Assembly: GCA_963665555.2 (NCBI GenBank)
Contig: OY762308.1
Coordinates: 806,001 to 870,000, forward strand
DNA length: 64,000 bases
Direction of reading: 5' to 3'
DNA from: CAXXXW01 sp963665555
GTDB lineage: Bacteria > Pseudomonadota > Alphaproteobacteria > Thalassobaculales > Thalassobaculaceae
Positions 1 to 8,721 of the stretch are shown here, in pieces. Within the stretch, counting starts at the first letter, position 1. Every line of letters begins with the position of its first letter. The translations under genes were made by a program, and so were the position numbers. The notes below the pieces were generated by a model, which made no database searches, was not told where the DNA came from, and was given only the letters and a program-made list of their open reading frames with translations.

Positions 1-33
1 CCGGTGGACTTCTACGACCCGCCGAAACGCTGA
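1..33 (+). CDS. 3' end of a gene entering the window (unidentified)
   Basis: Only the last ten codons are present, reading PVDFYDPPKR followed by TGA. This is too short to assign a family. It runs in the same direction as the folB-like gene about 100 bp downstream and could be co-transcribed with it. The frame is inferred from the in-frame stop and the GC-rich third positions. Confidence 0.4.
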   Translation, partial: PVDFYDPPKR

Positions 34-62
34 CGCCCGGCCGGAAGCCGCCGGACGGCGCC

Positions 63-103
63 GGATTCCGGACAGAACCGCGCCGCCCGGCGGACCGGAA
101 TCC
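63..103. repeat. 9-bp inverted repeat in the gap before folB
   Basis: GGATTCCGG at 63-71 and its exact reverse complement CCGGAATCC at 95-103 can form a hairpin with a 23-nt loop. No T-run follows, so a classical terminator is not supported. In DNA this GC-rich the repeat may have no function. Confidence 0.3.
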
Positions 104-135
104 GCCCCGGCGAGTCCTTCCACGGGAGCAACCGC

Positions 136-561
136 ATGGCGCCGGACGACGCGCTCCTCGCGCCCGGATGGAGAGTGGAGCCGGGGTCGCGCCCGGCGGC
201 GCGCGGCCGCTACCGGGTGCGCGTCCGCGGCCTCGTGCTGGACATGTCGATCGGCGTGCATCCGCACGAGAAGCGCGCGCCGCAGCGGGTCCGCGTCGGC
301 GTGGAGCTTTCGCTCGACCGTCCCGAGGGCGGTTTCGCCGACGGCGCGTACCGCAAGGTCGCCTGCTACGAAACGCTGGTCGCGCGCATCCGCGAGATGG
401 CGGGCGAAGGCCATGTCGTCCTGGTCGAGACCTTCGCCGAGCGCGTGGCCGACCTCGCGCTGACCGACCGGCGGGTCTCCTCGGTCTCGGTCGAGGTCGA
501 AAAGCTCGACATTTTCGCGGATTGCGAAGGGGTCGGCGCGACCGTCGAAAAGAGCCGCTAG
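136..561 (+). CDS. folB: Dihydroneopterin aldolase (FolB family)
   Basis: Predicted cytosolic enzyme of folate synthesis that cleaves dihydroneopterin to 6-hydroxymethyl-dihydropterin and glycolaldehyde. At 141 aa it has about 20 residues more than usual at the N terminus. The family signature GVHPHEK with its conserved glutamate is near residues 40-46, and VEKLDIF with the conserved lysine is near 121-127. A GGGAGC ribosome site precedes the ATG. The stop overlaps the convergent aminotransferase by 4 bp. The FolB/FolX distinction (dihydroneopterin triphosphate epimerase) cannot be made by eye, so the specific substrate is inferred. Confidence 0.85.
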   Translation: MAPDDALLAPGWRVEPGSRPAARGRYRVRVRGLVLDMSIGVHPHEKRAPQRVRVGVELSLDRPEGGFADGAYRKVACYETLVARIREMAGEGHVVLVETFAERVADLALTDRRVSSVSVEVEKLDIFADCEGVGATVEKSR

Positions 562-1427
562 CGGGCCGCTTGCCGCCCGCCGCCCCGGCCCAGCCGGCCA
601 TGCGCGTAGTCCCAGTAGAGGCCGCGCGCCTTCTCGCCGAGCGGGCCGGGTTGCAGCGCGCGGTCCTCGATCCGCACGATCGGCGCGACCTTGGCGTGGT
701 TGCCGGTGGACCACAACTCGTCGGCGTCCATCAGGTCCGCGACGGTGACGGTCGCCTCCCGCACGGTCTCGCCGGCGTCGCGCAGCAGCTGGATCGTGCG
801 CCGGCGGGTGATCCCGGCGAGGAAGGTGCCGTTGGCGGCGGGCGTGATCGCCACGCCGTCCTTGGCCAGGAAGACATTCGAGGTCGCCAGTTCGGCCACG
901 TTGCCGTCGGGGTCGAGCACGACGGCGTTGTCGAAGCCCTTCCCGTTCGCCTCGCGCAGCGCGCGGCCGGCGTTGGGGTAGAGGCAGGCGGCCTTGGCGT
1001 CGGTCGGGGCCTGGTCGGCCGCCGGGCGGCGCCGGCTCGACACGCAGACCGAGATGCCGCCGGCGCCGGGCAGCGGCGCGTCGAAAATGTGCAGCATGAA
1101 GCGGGTGGTCGCGGGGTCGGGGTAGATCCAGCCGCCCTCGGCCCACAGGATCGGCTTGATGTAGAGTTCGGCGCCGGCGGGGAAGCGGGCGACGCCCTCG
1201 CGCGCCAGCCGCTCGATCTCCCCGGCGGCGATCGGCGATTCCATGCCCATCGCCGTCGCCGAGTCCACGACGCGGCGGCAGTGCAGGTCGAGGTCCGGGG
1301 CCGTCCCCTCGAAGGCGCGCGCGCCGTCGAAGACGATCGCGCCGAGCCAGGTCGCCATCGTCGCGGGGCCGAGCACCGGCGGATTGCCCTCGATCCACGC
1401 GCCCTCGAGGTAAACCAGCGAATCCAT
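558..1427 (-). CDS. Branched-chain / D-amino-acid type (class IV) PLP aminotransferase
   Basis: A 289-aa fold-type IV PLP enzyme, normal length for the family. The probable Schiff-base lysine is K145 in DAKAACLYP, and the glutamate that contacts the PLP ring nitrogen is E179 in NVAELATSNVF. IlvE-type branched-chain transaminases and some D-amino acid or 4-amino-4-deoxychorismate enzymes share this fold, so the substrate is uncertain. The start chosen (MDSLVYLEGAW) begins the recognisable domain; a much longer upstream open frame is GC-driven. It stands alone on the minus strand, convergent with folB. Confidence 0.8.
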   Translation of the reverse strand: MDSLVYLEGAWIEGNPPVLGPATMATWLGAIVFDGARAFEGTAPDLDLHCRRVVDSATAMGMESPIAAGEIERLAREGVARFPAGAELYIKPILWAEGGWIYPDPATTRFMLHIFDAPLPGAGGISVCVSSRRRPAADQAPTDAKAACLYPNAGRALREANGKGFDNAVVLDPDGNVAELATSNVFLAKDGVAITPAANGTFLAGITRRRTIQLLRDAGETVREATVTVADLMDADELWSTGNHAKVAPIVRIEDRALQPGPLGEKARGLYWDYAHGRLGRGGGRQAAR

Positions 1428-1631
1428 GTCCCGCGCCTCCCAGGGCCCACGCCGGGAACCGCCCGGCCGCTCGCGCCGCCGGAACCTAGCGCTTTCCGCC
1501 CCGCCGCGCCACACCGCCGGCGCGGCGGGGCGGCGCCGGCGCGCGATTTCCCGTTCCCCCGGACGGCGGGCGCGGTCTAGTCTTGCCGCGGCCGGCCGCG
1601 CGACCGGGCGCCGCGAGGGGAGGGACGGGCC

Positions 1632-2768
1632 ATGGCGATTTCCGAACCGTCGTTCACGCTGGGCGTCGAGGAGGAGTACCTGCTGGTGGACCGCGAGACG
1701 GGCGACCTCGCCTCGGACCCGCCCGACAGCCTGGTCGACGAATGCGTCGCCGCGCTCGGCGAGCAGGTGACGAACGAGTTCCTGCGCTCCCAGGTCGAGA
1801 TCGGCACGCGGGTTTGCGCCGACATCGCCGGCGCGCGCGCGGAGTTGCGCCGCCTGCGCGGCGGCGTCGCCCGGGCCTGCGCGAACCACGGCCTCGCGCC
1901 GGTCGCGGCCTCGACCCACCCCTTCGGCGACTGGCGCCAGCAGGACTATGTGCACAAGGAGCGCTACGAGGGGCTGGCGCGCGACATGCAGGCCGTGGCC
2001 CGGCGCCTGCTCATCTGCGGGATGCATGTCCATGTCGGCATCGAGGACGAGGAGTTGCGGATCGACCTGATGAACCAGGCGCGCTACTTCCTCCCCCACC
2101 TGCTGTGCCTCACCGCGTCGTCGCCGTTCTGGCAGGGGCGGGACACCGGGCTCGCGTCCTACCGGCTCGCCGTGTTCGACAGCCTGCCGCGCACCGGCCT
2201 GCCGGAACCGCTCGCCGGCTGGTCCGAGTACCGCCGCCTGGTCGAGCACATGACGAGTTCGGGCCTGCTGGAGGACGGCTCCAAAATCTGGTGGGACCTC
2301 CGGCCCAGTTCGCGCTACCCGACGCTGGAGATGCGCATCTGCGACGTCTGCCCGGACATGGAGGACGCGCTCGCCGTGGCGGCGCTGTTCCAGTGCCTGC
2401 TGCGGATGCTCTACCGCCTGCGGACCGGCAACCAGCGCTGGCGCGAGTACCCCAACATGCTGATCCAGGAGAACCGCTGGCTGGCGCAGCGCTACGGCGC
2501 GCGCAGCCGCCTGGTCGATTTCGGCAAGCGCGCGCTGGTCCCCTTCGCCGACCTGGCGGACGAGATACTGGAGCTGGTGCGGGAGGACGCCGAGGCGCTG
2601 GGCTGCGAGGCCGAGGTCGGGCGCGCGCGGCGCATCGCCGCCGGGGGCACCTCGGCGGAGCGCCAGCGCGCCCTCTACGCGGCCTCCGGCGGCGACGCCA
2701 ACGCCGACGAGGCGCTCCGCGAAGTCGTCCGCGCGCTGGCGACGGAAACCGTCGCGACCGCCGCCTGA
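1632..2768 (+). CDS. Carboxylate-amine ligase, YbdK / glutamate-cysteine ligase type 2 family
   Basis: A 378-aa member of the GCS2 superfamily. It starts with the typical FTLGVEEEYLLVD segment (about residues 8-20), whose glutamates bind Mg-ATP, and has the RLLICGMHVHVGI block near 130-142 and the RPSSRYPTLEMRICD block near 222-236. Family members form a gamma-glutamyl bond, and YbdK itself has weak glutamate-cysteine ligase activity. The true substrate here is unknown. A strong GAGGGGAGGG site precedes the ATG. pyrD starts 10 bp after the stop, so the two are probably co-transcribed. Confidence 0.85.
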   Translation: MAISEPSFTLGVEEEYLLVDRETGDLASDPPDSLVDECVAALGEQVTNEFLRSQVEIGTRVCADIAGARAELRRLRGGVARACANHGLAPVAASTHPFGDWRQQDYVHKERYEGLARDMQAVARRLLICGMHVHVGIEDEELRIDLMNQARYFLPHLLCLTASSPFWQGRDTGLASYRLAVFDSLPRTGLPEPLAGWSEYRRLVEHMTSSGLLEDGSKIWWDLRPSSRYPTLEMRICDVCPDMEDALAVAALFQCLLRMLYRLRTGNQRWREYPNMLIQENRWLAQRYGARSRLVDFGKRALVPFADLADEILELVREDAEALGCEAEVGRARRIAAGGTSAERQRALYAASGGDANADEALREVVRALATETVATAA

Positions 2769-2778
2769 GCGCGCGGCG

Positions 2779-3867
2779 ATGGCCTTTTCCGGTCTCGCGG
2801 CCGCGGCGTTGCGGCGCGTCGATCCCGAACGCGCGCACCGGCTCGCGGTGCTGGCGCTGCGTTACGGGCCGGCGCCGCGCCGGGGGGGCGCGCTGGGCGA
2901 TCCGGTCTTGCGCGCGACCGTGTTCGGACTGGATTTCCCCAATCCCGTCTGCCTCGCCGCCGGTTTCGACAAGAGCGCCGAGGCCTGGGCCGGGCTGCTC
3001 CGGCTCGGCTGCGGCGCGGTGGAGGTGGGAACGCTGACGCTCCGGCCCCGGCGCGGCAACCCCCGGCCCCGGGTGTTCCGCCTCGCCGCCGACCGGGCGG
3101 TTATCAACCGCTACGGCTTCAACAACGACGGCCTCGACGCCGGACTCGCGCGGCTGCTGCGGCGCGACCGGGCGGCCGGGATCGTCGGGATCAACGTGGG
3201 CATCGACGGCGACGCGCGCGACCCGGCGGCCGAGTTCGCCGAGGCGGTCGGCCGCGCCGCGCCGCTGGCGGACTATCTCGCGGTCAACGTCTCCTCCCCC
3301 AACACGCCCGGCCTGCGCGACCTGCAGGCGGCGGAGCGGCTGGACCGCCTGCTGGAGGGCGCGGTGGCGGCGCGCGACGCGGCGACGGACGCGCCCGCCC
3401 GGCCGCCGCTGCTGCTCAAGATCGCGCCGGATGTCTCCCGCGGCGAGGTCCGGGAGATCGTGGAGGTCGCGGTCGCGCGCGGCGCCGCCGGGCTGGTCGT
3501 CGGCAACACCACCGTCGCGCGCCCGGCCGGGCTGCGCGATCCGGCGGCGCGGGAGAAGGGGGGGCTGAGCGGCCCGCCGCTGTTCGTCCGCTCGACCCGC
3601 GCGCTGGCCTGGGCGTGGCTCGCCGCCGCCGGGCGGATGCCGATCGTCGGCGCGGGCGGCGTCGACGGGCCGGAGGCCGCCTGGGCGAAAATCCGCGCCG
3701 GGGCGAGCCTGGTTCAACTCTACACCGCGCTGGTGTATTCCGGGCCGGGACTGTTCGACGAAATCGCCGCGGGCCTGGCGGCGCGCCTGCGGGAAGGCGG
3801 CCATGCCGGCGTCGCCGGGGCGGTGGGCGCGGATGCCGGGTTCTGGGCGGAGCGGCCGGACGAGTAG
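2779..3867 (+). CDS. pyrD: Dihydroorotate dehydrogenase, quinone-dependent (class 2)
   Basis: A 362-aa flavoenzyme of pyrimidine synthesis that oxidises dihydroorotate to orotate and passes electrons to membrane quinone. Visible features are the N-terminal amphipathic stretch of class 2 enzymes, the FMN-site segments AAGFDKSAEAW and GNPRPRVFR, NRYGFNNDG, and the catalytic-serine region NVSSPNTPGLR (about residues 173-183). IVGAGGV and the LVQLYTAL phosphate-binding end complete the barrel. Length is normal. It follows the YbdK-like gene and is followed 30 bp later by a HAD gene on the same strand. Confidence 0.93.
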   Translation: MAFSGLAAAALRRVDPERAHRLAVLALRYGPAPRRGGALGDPVLRATVFGLDFPNPVCLAAGFDKSAEAWAGLLRLGCGAVEVGTLTLRPRRGNPRPRVFRLAADRAVINRYGFNNDGLDAGLARLLRRDRAAGIVGINVGIDGDARDPAAEFAEAVGRAAPLADYLAVNVSSPNTPGLRDLQAAERLDRLLEGAVAARDAATDAPARPPLLLKIAPDVSRGEVREIVEVAVARGAAGLVVGNTTVARPAGLRDPAAREKGGLSGPPLFVRSTRALAWAWLAAAGRMPIVGAGGVDGPEAAWAKIRAGASLVQLYTALVYSGPGLFDEIAAGLAARLREGGHAGVAGAVGADAGFWAERPDE

Positions 3868-3897
3868 GCCGGCGGACGGCGGTTCGGGAGGCGATCC

Positions 3898-4770
3898 ATG
3901 GCGCGGCGGACCCCCATCGCCGTCTCCGGCGTCGGCGAGATCGCCGGGCGTTACGACGCCTATGTGCTCGATGTCTGGGGCACGGTTTACGACGGCGGCG
4001 CGGCCTTCCCGGACGCGCTCGAAGCCGTCGGCGCGCTGCGGCGCGCGGGCGGGCGGATCGGTTTCCTCTCGAACTCCCCGCAGACGGCGGCGACAGTGGC
4101 GGCGCGGCTGGAGCGGGCCGGGATCGCGCGCGACCGCTACGACGCCATCGTCACCTCCGGCGGCGAGGTCCGCGAGCGCCTCGCGGCCGGGAGCGACCCG
4201 GCGCTCGCCGGGTTCCGGGGCCGGGTGTGGCAGACCGGGCCGGGCCGCTTTCCCGAAACGCTCCCGCCCGGCGCCTTCGCGGAAGCCGCGAGTCCGGGCG
4301 AGGCGGACTGGATCCTGAACACCGGCCCGGAGGAGCCGGGGGCCTCGGTCGCGGACTACGAGGCGCGGCTGGCCGAGGGCGCCGCGCGCGGCCTGCCGAT
4401 GCTCTGCGCCAACCCGGACCGCGAGACGCTCCACGGGACGGAGCGCCAGATCTGCGCCGGCGCGCTGGCCGAGCGCTACGAGGCGCTGGGCGGGCGGGTC
4501 CACTCGATCGGCAAGCCCTGGCCCGACATTTTCCTGCGCTGCGCCGGCCTGCTCGGCGCCGGGCGGCCGGAGCGGGTGCTGGTCGTCGGCGACAACCTGG
4601 AGACCGACATCCTCGGCGCGCGGCGGGCCGGCATGGACTCGCTGCTGGTCGCGGACGGGGTGCACGGGCTGGCCGGGCCGTCCGGCGCGATCGACACGGA
4701 GCGCCTCGCGCGGCTCGCCGCCGCCGCCGGCGCGTTCCCGGACCGGGTCGCGGCGCGCCTGCGCCCGTAG
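3898..4770 (+). CDS. HAD-type hydrolase, class IIA (TIGR01459-like)
   Basis: A 290-aa cytosolic HAD phosphatase. The motif I nucleophile is D25 in YVLDVWGTVYDGG; the usual second Asp of DxD is Trp, as is common in this subfamily. Motif II lies in GFLSNSP, the lysine of motif III in SIGKPWPDIF, and motif IV in VVGDNLETDILGA. Class IIA members include NagD and pyridoxal-phosphate phosphatases, but the substrate here is unknown. Placement behind pyrD with a 30-bp gap suggests read-through transcription. Confidence 0.85.
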   Translation: MARRTPIAVSGVGEIAGRYDAYVLDVWGTVYDGGAAFPDALEAVGALRRAGGRIGFLSNSPQTAATVAARLERAGIARDRYDAIVTSGGEVRERLAAGSDPALAGFRGRVWQTGPGRFPETLPPGAFAEAASPGEADWILNTGPEEPGASVADYEARLAEGAARGLPMLCANPDRETLHGTERQICAGALAERYEALGGRVHSIGKPWPDIFLRCAGLLGAGRPERVLVVGDNLETDILGARRAGMDSLLVADGVHGLAGPSGAIDTERLARLAAAAGAFPDRVAARLRP

Positions 4771-4784
4771 CGGCCGTTCCGGCC

Positions 4785-5153
4785 CTACGCTCCGCCGCCG
4801 CCGTGGCGGCGCTGGTCGGCCGAGAAGCGCTCCAGCGCCATCTCGAACGCGCTCGGGAACGCGGCCTGGGCCGGATGCGCGAACCCGTCGGCCGGGCGGC
4901 GCGTCAGCGTCCTCTCGGCGTTCTCGGCCACGATGCGGAAATAGGTGAGCAGGAACACCCGCAGGGACGACGACATGCTGGAGACGACGCGCCGGTCGTT
5001 CACCAGCGTGCACAACTCGTCGATGCTGCGCTCTTCCCGCCGGCACACCTCGACCAGCCCGTCCCAGACCCGGCGCTCCAGGCTGATGCTGGTGCGGTGC
5101 GCGCCAATTACGATGTTCTTCCTCTGCCGATCCACGCCCAACTCACGCGCCAC
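4785..5153 (-). CDS. Ribbon-helix-helix domain protein
   Basis: A 122-aa protein whose centre (KNIVIGAHRTSISLE and the following helices to about residue 65) fits the RHH DNA-binding fold of a family common in Rhodospirillales. After a helical segment the tail is charged and glycine-rich. The GTG start at 5153 is chosen because GGGAG lies 7 nt upstream; a second GTG lies 18 nt further in. It follows the PhyH oxygenase gene by 49 bp on the same strand and could regulate it, but no operator was recognised. The partner or target is unknown. Confidence 0.7.
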   Translation of the reverse strand: MARELGVDRQRKNIVIGAHRTSISLERRVWDGLVEVCRREERSIDELCTLVNDRRVVSSMSSSLRVFLLTYFRIVAENAERTLTRRPADGFAHPAQAAFPSAFEMALERFSADQRRHGGGGA

Positions 5154-5202
5154 GATGGAGCTCCCGGTCCCGGTTCCACGCACACGAATGTGTGCGCCGA
5201 AT

Positions 5203-6111
5203 TTACCGTTCCGGCGCGCGAGCGCAACGGGTTTTCGGATCGGGCCGGCGGGCCTGGCCGGTTTGCGCCGCGGCGCCGGTCTTGCCGGGGCCGTCCCCGG
5301 CGCCGGCGTAGAGCACCCGGGCCTGCCGGGCCAGCGCGTCGTCGCGGAACGCCCGGCCCGCCGCGTCGAACTCGGCCGCCGGCCTCGGTTCGGGGTCGAA
5401 ATGGCCGAAGGCGTCGGCCCCGCGCGCCAGCGTCGCGGTGGCGCGGAAGCCGCCGGTCTGGCGGACATGGGCGGCGATGTACCGGATGGCGAAGCCGATC
5501 CGGGGCATGGCGCCCGTATTCGGCTCCGAGCCGTGGACGATCCCGACATGGTGGAGCGACATTTCGCCCGGTTCCAGCACGATGTCGGCCGCCAGCTCCT
5601 CGTCCACCGCGACGGCGATTTCCTGGCCGCGGCTCAGCAGGTTGTCCTCGGCGAAAGTGTCGGCGTGGGGCAGGGCGGGGCCGGCGTGGCTGCCGGGAAC
5701 GACGCGCATACAGCCGTTGTCGCGCCGGCTGGGCGTGAACGCGATCCACGCGGTCAACACCTCGTGCGGCTCCAGCCCCCAGTAGTTCGCGTCCTGGTGC
5801 CAGGCCACGTAGCCGGGCGCGCCGGCGGGCTTGGCGAAGAAGCTCGATCCCCAGGCCAGCAGGTCCGGGCCGAGGATCGCGGCGACCGGCCCCGTGACCG
5901 CCGGGTCGCGCGCCAGGTCGTACAGCCAGGGCAGGACGAGGTGCGGCTTGCTCCGCAGCACCCGGTCGGCGAGGCCGGGTTCGCGGGCGCGGAAGGCGTC
6001 GTAGCGCGCGGCAAGCGCGGCGGCGTCGGCGGCGCCCATGGCGCGGACCGGGGCGAGGTAGCCGTCGCGGCGATACCGTTCGACCTCGGCGTCCGTCAGC
6101 GTTCCGGCCAT
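5203..6111 (-). CDS. Phytanoyl-CoA dioxygenase (PhyH) family protein
   Basis: A 302-aa Fe(II)/2-oxoglutarate oxygenase. The metal facial triad is visible as HQD in AWHQDANYWG (about residues 103-105) and a distal His in GIVHGSEPN, with a nearby arginine (PRIGFAIRY) likely binding 2-oxoglutarate. The C-terminal 35 residues are low-complexity. PhyH proteins hydroxylate very diverse small molecules, so the substrate cannot be named. The window has a second, diverged PhyH gene near 59-60 kb. It probably forms a transcription unit with the downstream RHH gene. Confidence 0.85.
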   Translation of the reverse strand: MAGTLTDAEVERYRRDGYLAPVRAMGAADAAALAARYDAFRAREPGLADRVLRSKPHLVLPWLYDLARDPAVTGPVAAILGPDLLAWGSSFFAKPAGAPGYVAWHQDANYWGLEPHEVLTAWIAFTPSRRDNGCMRVVPGSHAGPALPHADTFAEDNLLSRGQEIAVAVDEELAADIVLEPGEMSLHHVGIVHGSEPNTGAMPRIGFAIRYIAAHVRQTGGFRATATLARGADAFGHFDPEPRPAAEFDAAGRAFRDDALARQARVLYAGAGDGPGKTGAAAQTGQARRPDPKTRCARAPER

Positions 6112-6210
6112 TTCCCGTTTCCCTTGCGATTGAGCGCTCCGGCGCGGTTGCGCCTCGCGGGCGAGCAGCTTACCTTACGGGCGCCGTCCGAACCCACTGG
6201 AGAAGGCGCC

Positions 6211-6420
6211 GTGGCCATCCCCGCCGAGGAAGACAAGCGGGTTTACCATGATCGGCAACCGGCCCGGCTCGAGGCGCTGTACGAAACCTTGGCCACCGGG
6301 GCCGACATCGCCAGCCTCGGAGCGCGGATCGAGCGGAACGCCAAGCAGGATCGCCGACGCCCGGTCGGTTTCGTCTTCGTGATCGTCTCGATCGGGGTTG
6401 CGATAATCGAGTGGCTGTAG
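6211..6420 (+). CDS. Small tail-anchored membrane protein, hypothetical
   Basis: A 69-aa protein starting at GTG, supported by GGAGAAGG 4 nt upstream. The first 48 residues are charged and helical, including ASLGARIERNAKQDRRRP. The last 18 (VGFVFVIVSIGVAIIEWL) form one membrane segment ending almost at the stop, suggesting C-terminal anchoring with the body in the cytosol. No family is recognised. Its architecture resembles the DUF1640-like protein at 45.5 kb. It lies between two minus-strand genes, so it needs its own promoter. Confidence 0.6.
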   Translation: MAIPAEEDKRVYHDRQPARLEALYETLATGADIASLGARIERNAKQDRRRPVGFVFVIVSIGVAIIEWL

Positions 6421-6454
6421 GGCGCGCGCCGCCCGCCACCGCCCCGCGCCCGCC

Positions 6455-7630
6455 TCAATCCCGTCCCCACAGTTCCGCGCTGGCGAGCCGCGCGCCCTCG
6501 ACCAGCGAGTCGAGCTTGGCCCAGGCCACGTCCTCGGCCGTGAAGGCGTCGCCGGCGAAGGTGCCGAAGCCGCAATCCGTTCCGGCCAGCACGCGCTCGC
6601 GGTCGCCGACGGAACGGGCGGCGCGGACCAGCCGCTCGGCGACGACGCGCGGGTGCTCCACGTAGTTGTTGGTCGTCTCCACCGCGCCCGCGACCAGCGC
6701 CATGCCGTCCGGCAGCGGCTGGGTCCGGAACGCCTCGACCTCGTGCGCGTGGCGCGGGTTGGCGAAGGGCAGGACCAGCGCCCCCACCCTGGCCCGGTAC
6801 ATGGCCGGGAGCACGTCCGGGCAGGGCACGTCGTGGAGGTGCGGCCCGTCCCGGTTGCCCCAGCAGGCGTGCAGGCGCACCCGCTCGGCCGGGATGTCGG
6901 CCAGCGCCTCGTTGAGCGCGGCGATGTGCATCTCCATCGCGTCGAGGAACTCGGACAGCGACTTGTCCTGGAACAGGCCGGAGCGCTCGATCCCCAGGTC
7001 GGGCGAGTCGATCTGGAGCACGAAGCCGCGCCGCGCGATGTGCTCGTACTCCGTCTTGAGCGCGCGGGCCATGGCGAACACGTAGTCCTCGTGGCGCTCG
7101 TAGTGCAGGTTCACCATCGCCGAGGCCGCGAAGCCGGGCGAGACCGCCGTCATGAAGCACTCGGCGAAGCCGCCCCCGGCCTCGGCCAGCGCGCGCTCGA
7201 AACCGGCGCATTCGGCCTCGACGCCGGATGTGTCCTCGTAGGCGAGCGGCCCGATGGCGCGCGGCAGCCCGTAGGGGTTTATCCGCCGCCGCCCGCTCCG
7301 GCGGATGCCGGCGAACCAGATCGGGAAGCGCTGGGCGTCCAGCGGCAGGCGTCGCTCCGGCCCGCCCTCGCCCCGGCCGAAGCCGCGCATCCGCTCCGCG
7401 ACATAGGAGACGAAATCGGTGCGCGGCGCCTCGCCGTCGTTGCCGATGTCGATCCCGGCCGCGACCTGGCGCGCGACCAGGCGGCGCGTCCCCTCGGCCG
7501 CGGCGGCCTGGAAGGCATCCTCGTCGCCGTCCTCGCCGTTCGCCCGGGCGACCAGCAGGTCGGCCAGCGCCTCGCCGCGCGGCAGGCTGCCGGTGTGCGT
7601 GGTCAGGATGCGGTCCGTGCTCGTCCTCAC
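6455..7630 (-). CDS. Cobalamin-independent methionine synthase II family protein (MetE C-domain-like)
   Basis: A 391-aa protein with the MetE/UROD-like barrel but not the N-terminal half of full MetE (about 750 aa). It opens with the typical TTHTGSLPRG. Zinc-ligand candidates are His and Cys in LHACWGN (about residues 233-239) and the late Cys in GTDCGFGT (near 353). Short MetE homologues often act in methyl transfer or in catabolism rather than methionine synthesis, so no pathway is assigned. The start is GTG with GGAGG 9 nt upstream. It faces away from the isomerase gene at 7710, leaving a 79-bp divergent gap. Confidence 0.85.
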   Translation of the reverse strand: MRTSTDRILTTHTGSLPRGEALADLLVARANGEDGDEDAFQAAAAEGTRRLVARQVAAGIDIGNDGEAPRTDFVSYVAERMRGFGRGEGGPERRLPLDAQRFPIWFAGIRRSGRRRINPYGLPRAIGPLAYEDTSGVEAECAGFERALAEAGGGFAECFMTAVSPGFAASAMVNLHYERHEDYVFAMARALKTEYEHIARRGFVLQIDSPDLGIERSGLFQDKSLSEFLDAMEMHIAALNEALADIPAERVRLHACWGNRDGPHLHDVPCPDVLPAMYRARVGALVLPFANPRHAHEVEAFRTQPLPDGMALVAGAVETTNNYVEHPRVVAERLVRAARSVGDRERVLAGTDCGFGTFAGDAFTAEDVAWAKLDSLVEGARLASAELWGRD

Positions 7631-7709
7631 CGCGCGCGGCCTCCGTCCTTGCGCCGCCCGGCGCCGCGGCCGATAGTGGCGGCCGTCCGGAGCCGACGGG
7701 GAGCGAAAG

Positions 7710-8462
7710 ATGGCCGAAACGCCGCCCAGAGTCTACGGCGCGCGGGCGCGCGTCGCCCTGATGGTGCCGTCGCCCAACACGGTGGCGGAGGCCGAGTTCT
7801 GGCGCCTCGCCCCGGAGGGGGTGACGGTGCACACCTCCCGGATGCCCTTCTTCGCCGACCGGCACGAGGCGCCGTTCGACGCGATGGAGGCCGAACTTCC
7901 CCGCGTGATCGACGAGACGATCTCGGCCGGGCCGGACGTGGTCGCCTACGGCTGCACCGCGAGTTCGGCCAGGGGCGACCCGCGCGAAAAGGAGGCGGAG
8001 CTGACCGCGCGGATCGGCCGGCCCGCCGTGACGGCCGCCGGCGCGCTGCTGGCGGCGCTGGAGCGGTTCGGAGCGCGGCGGATCGCGCTGCTCACGCCCT
8101 ATCCGCGCTACGTCAACGACAAGGAGCGGGCCTTCTTCGCCGCCAACGGCGTCGAGACGGCGGCGGACGAAAGCGTGATCGTGGACGAGGGGCAGGAGCG
8201 GTTCCGCAACATGAGCCTGGTGCCGGCCGCCCTGCTGGCCGAGCGCGCGACGGCGCTGGGCCGGCGGGCGGACGTGGACGCCATCGTGCTCAGCTGCTGC
8301 GACATGCCGACGCTGGAGGCGATCCCGGCGATCGAGGCCGCGACCGGCAAGCCCGCCACCTCCAGCGTCCAGGCCCTGTTCCGCCGCGCCGCCGAACTCG
8401 CCGGCTTCGCCGACCCCCGCCCCGGCCTGGGCCGCCTGCTGGAGGCCGCGCGCCCGAATTGA
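7710..8462 (+). CDS. Maleate cis-trans isomerase / arylmalonate decarboxylase-like protein
   Basis: A 250-aa member of the Asp/Glu racemase superfamily. The two catalytic cysteine regions are present: C82 in AYGCTASS and the C196-C197 pair in VLSCCDMPT. VPSPNTVAE near residues 19-27 is typical of the maleate-isomerase branch. These enzymes isomerise maleate to fumarate in nicotinate catabolism or decarboxylate arylmalonates. No nicotinate genes are nearby, so the substrate is open. Divergent from the MetE-like gene; the gap may hold promoters for both. Confidence 0.8.
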   Translation: MAETPPRVYGARARVALMVPSPNTVAEAEFWRLAPEGVTVHTSRMPFFADRHEAPFDAMEAELPRVIDETISAGPDVVAYGCTASSARGDPREKEAELTARIGRPAVTAAGALLAALERFGARRIALLTPYPRYVNDKERAFFAANGVETAADESVIVDEGQERFRNMSLVPAALLAERATALGRRADVDAIVLSCCDMPTLEAIPAIEAATGKPATSSVQALFRRAAELAGFADPRPGLGRLLEAARPN

Positions 8463-8517
8463 CGCGCGGGCCGGGACGGTCCACATTCCCGGTCGTTCCC
8501 GGACGGAGGCGCGGGCG

Positions 8518-8721
8518 ATGGGCGCGATCCTCGACCGACTCGACGACGACGAGAACGCGCGCCGACTCCTTCGGGCGCGGCTGTCGGATGCGCTGGAACA
8601 GGCCAGAACGGGCGATCTGGCCGAGGGCGACGGCGAAACCGCGATGCGCCGCGCCTTCGCGGCGGGCGGCGCCGGCTGGAGCGGGTCGGCTGCTACATCT
8701 CGATTGGGGAGGCGGAAATGA
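8518..8721 (+). CDS. Small hypothetical protein, possibly the C-terminal part of a ParD-like antitoxin
   Basis: A 67-aa protein. Residues 1-50 are acidic and helical (RRLLRARLSDALEQA, then a DLAEGDGE turn) and recall the C-terminal half of ParD/RHH antitoxins, without a recognisable DNA-binding strand. The last 17 residues look unrelated. The stop overlaps the start of the AT-rich gene (ATGA), so translation may be coupled. Composition is the normal high GC, unlike its partner. It could be a truncated antitoxin left at an insertion junction. The function is a guess. Confidence 0.4.
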   Translation: MGAILDRLDDDENARRLLRARLSDALEQARTGDLAEGDGETAMRRAFAAGGAGWSGSAATSRLGRRK

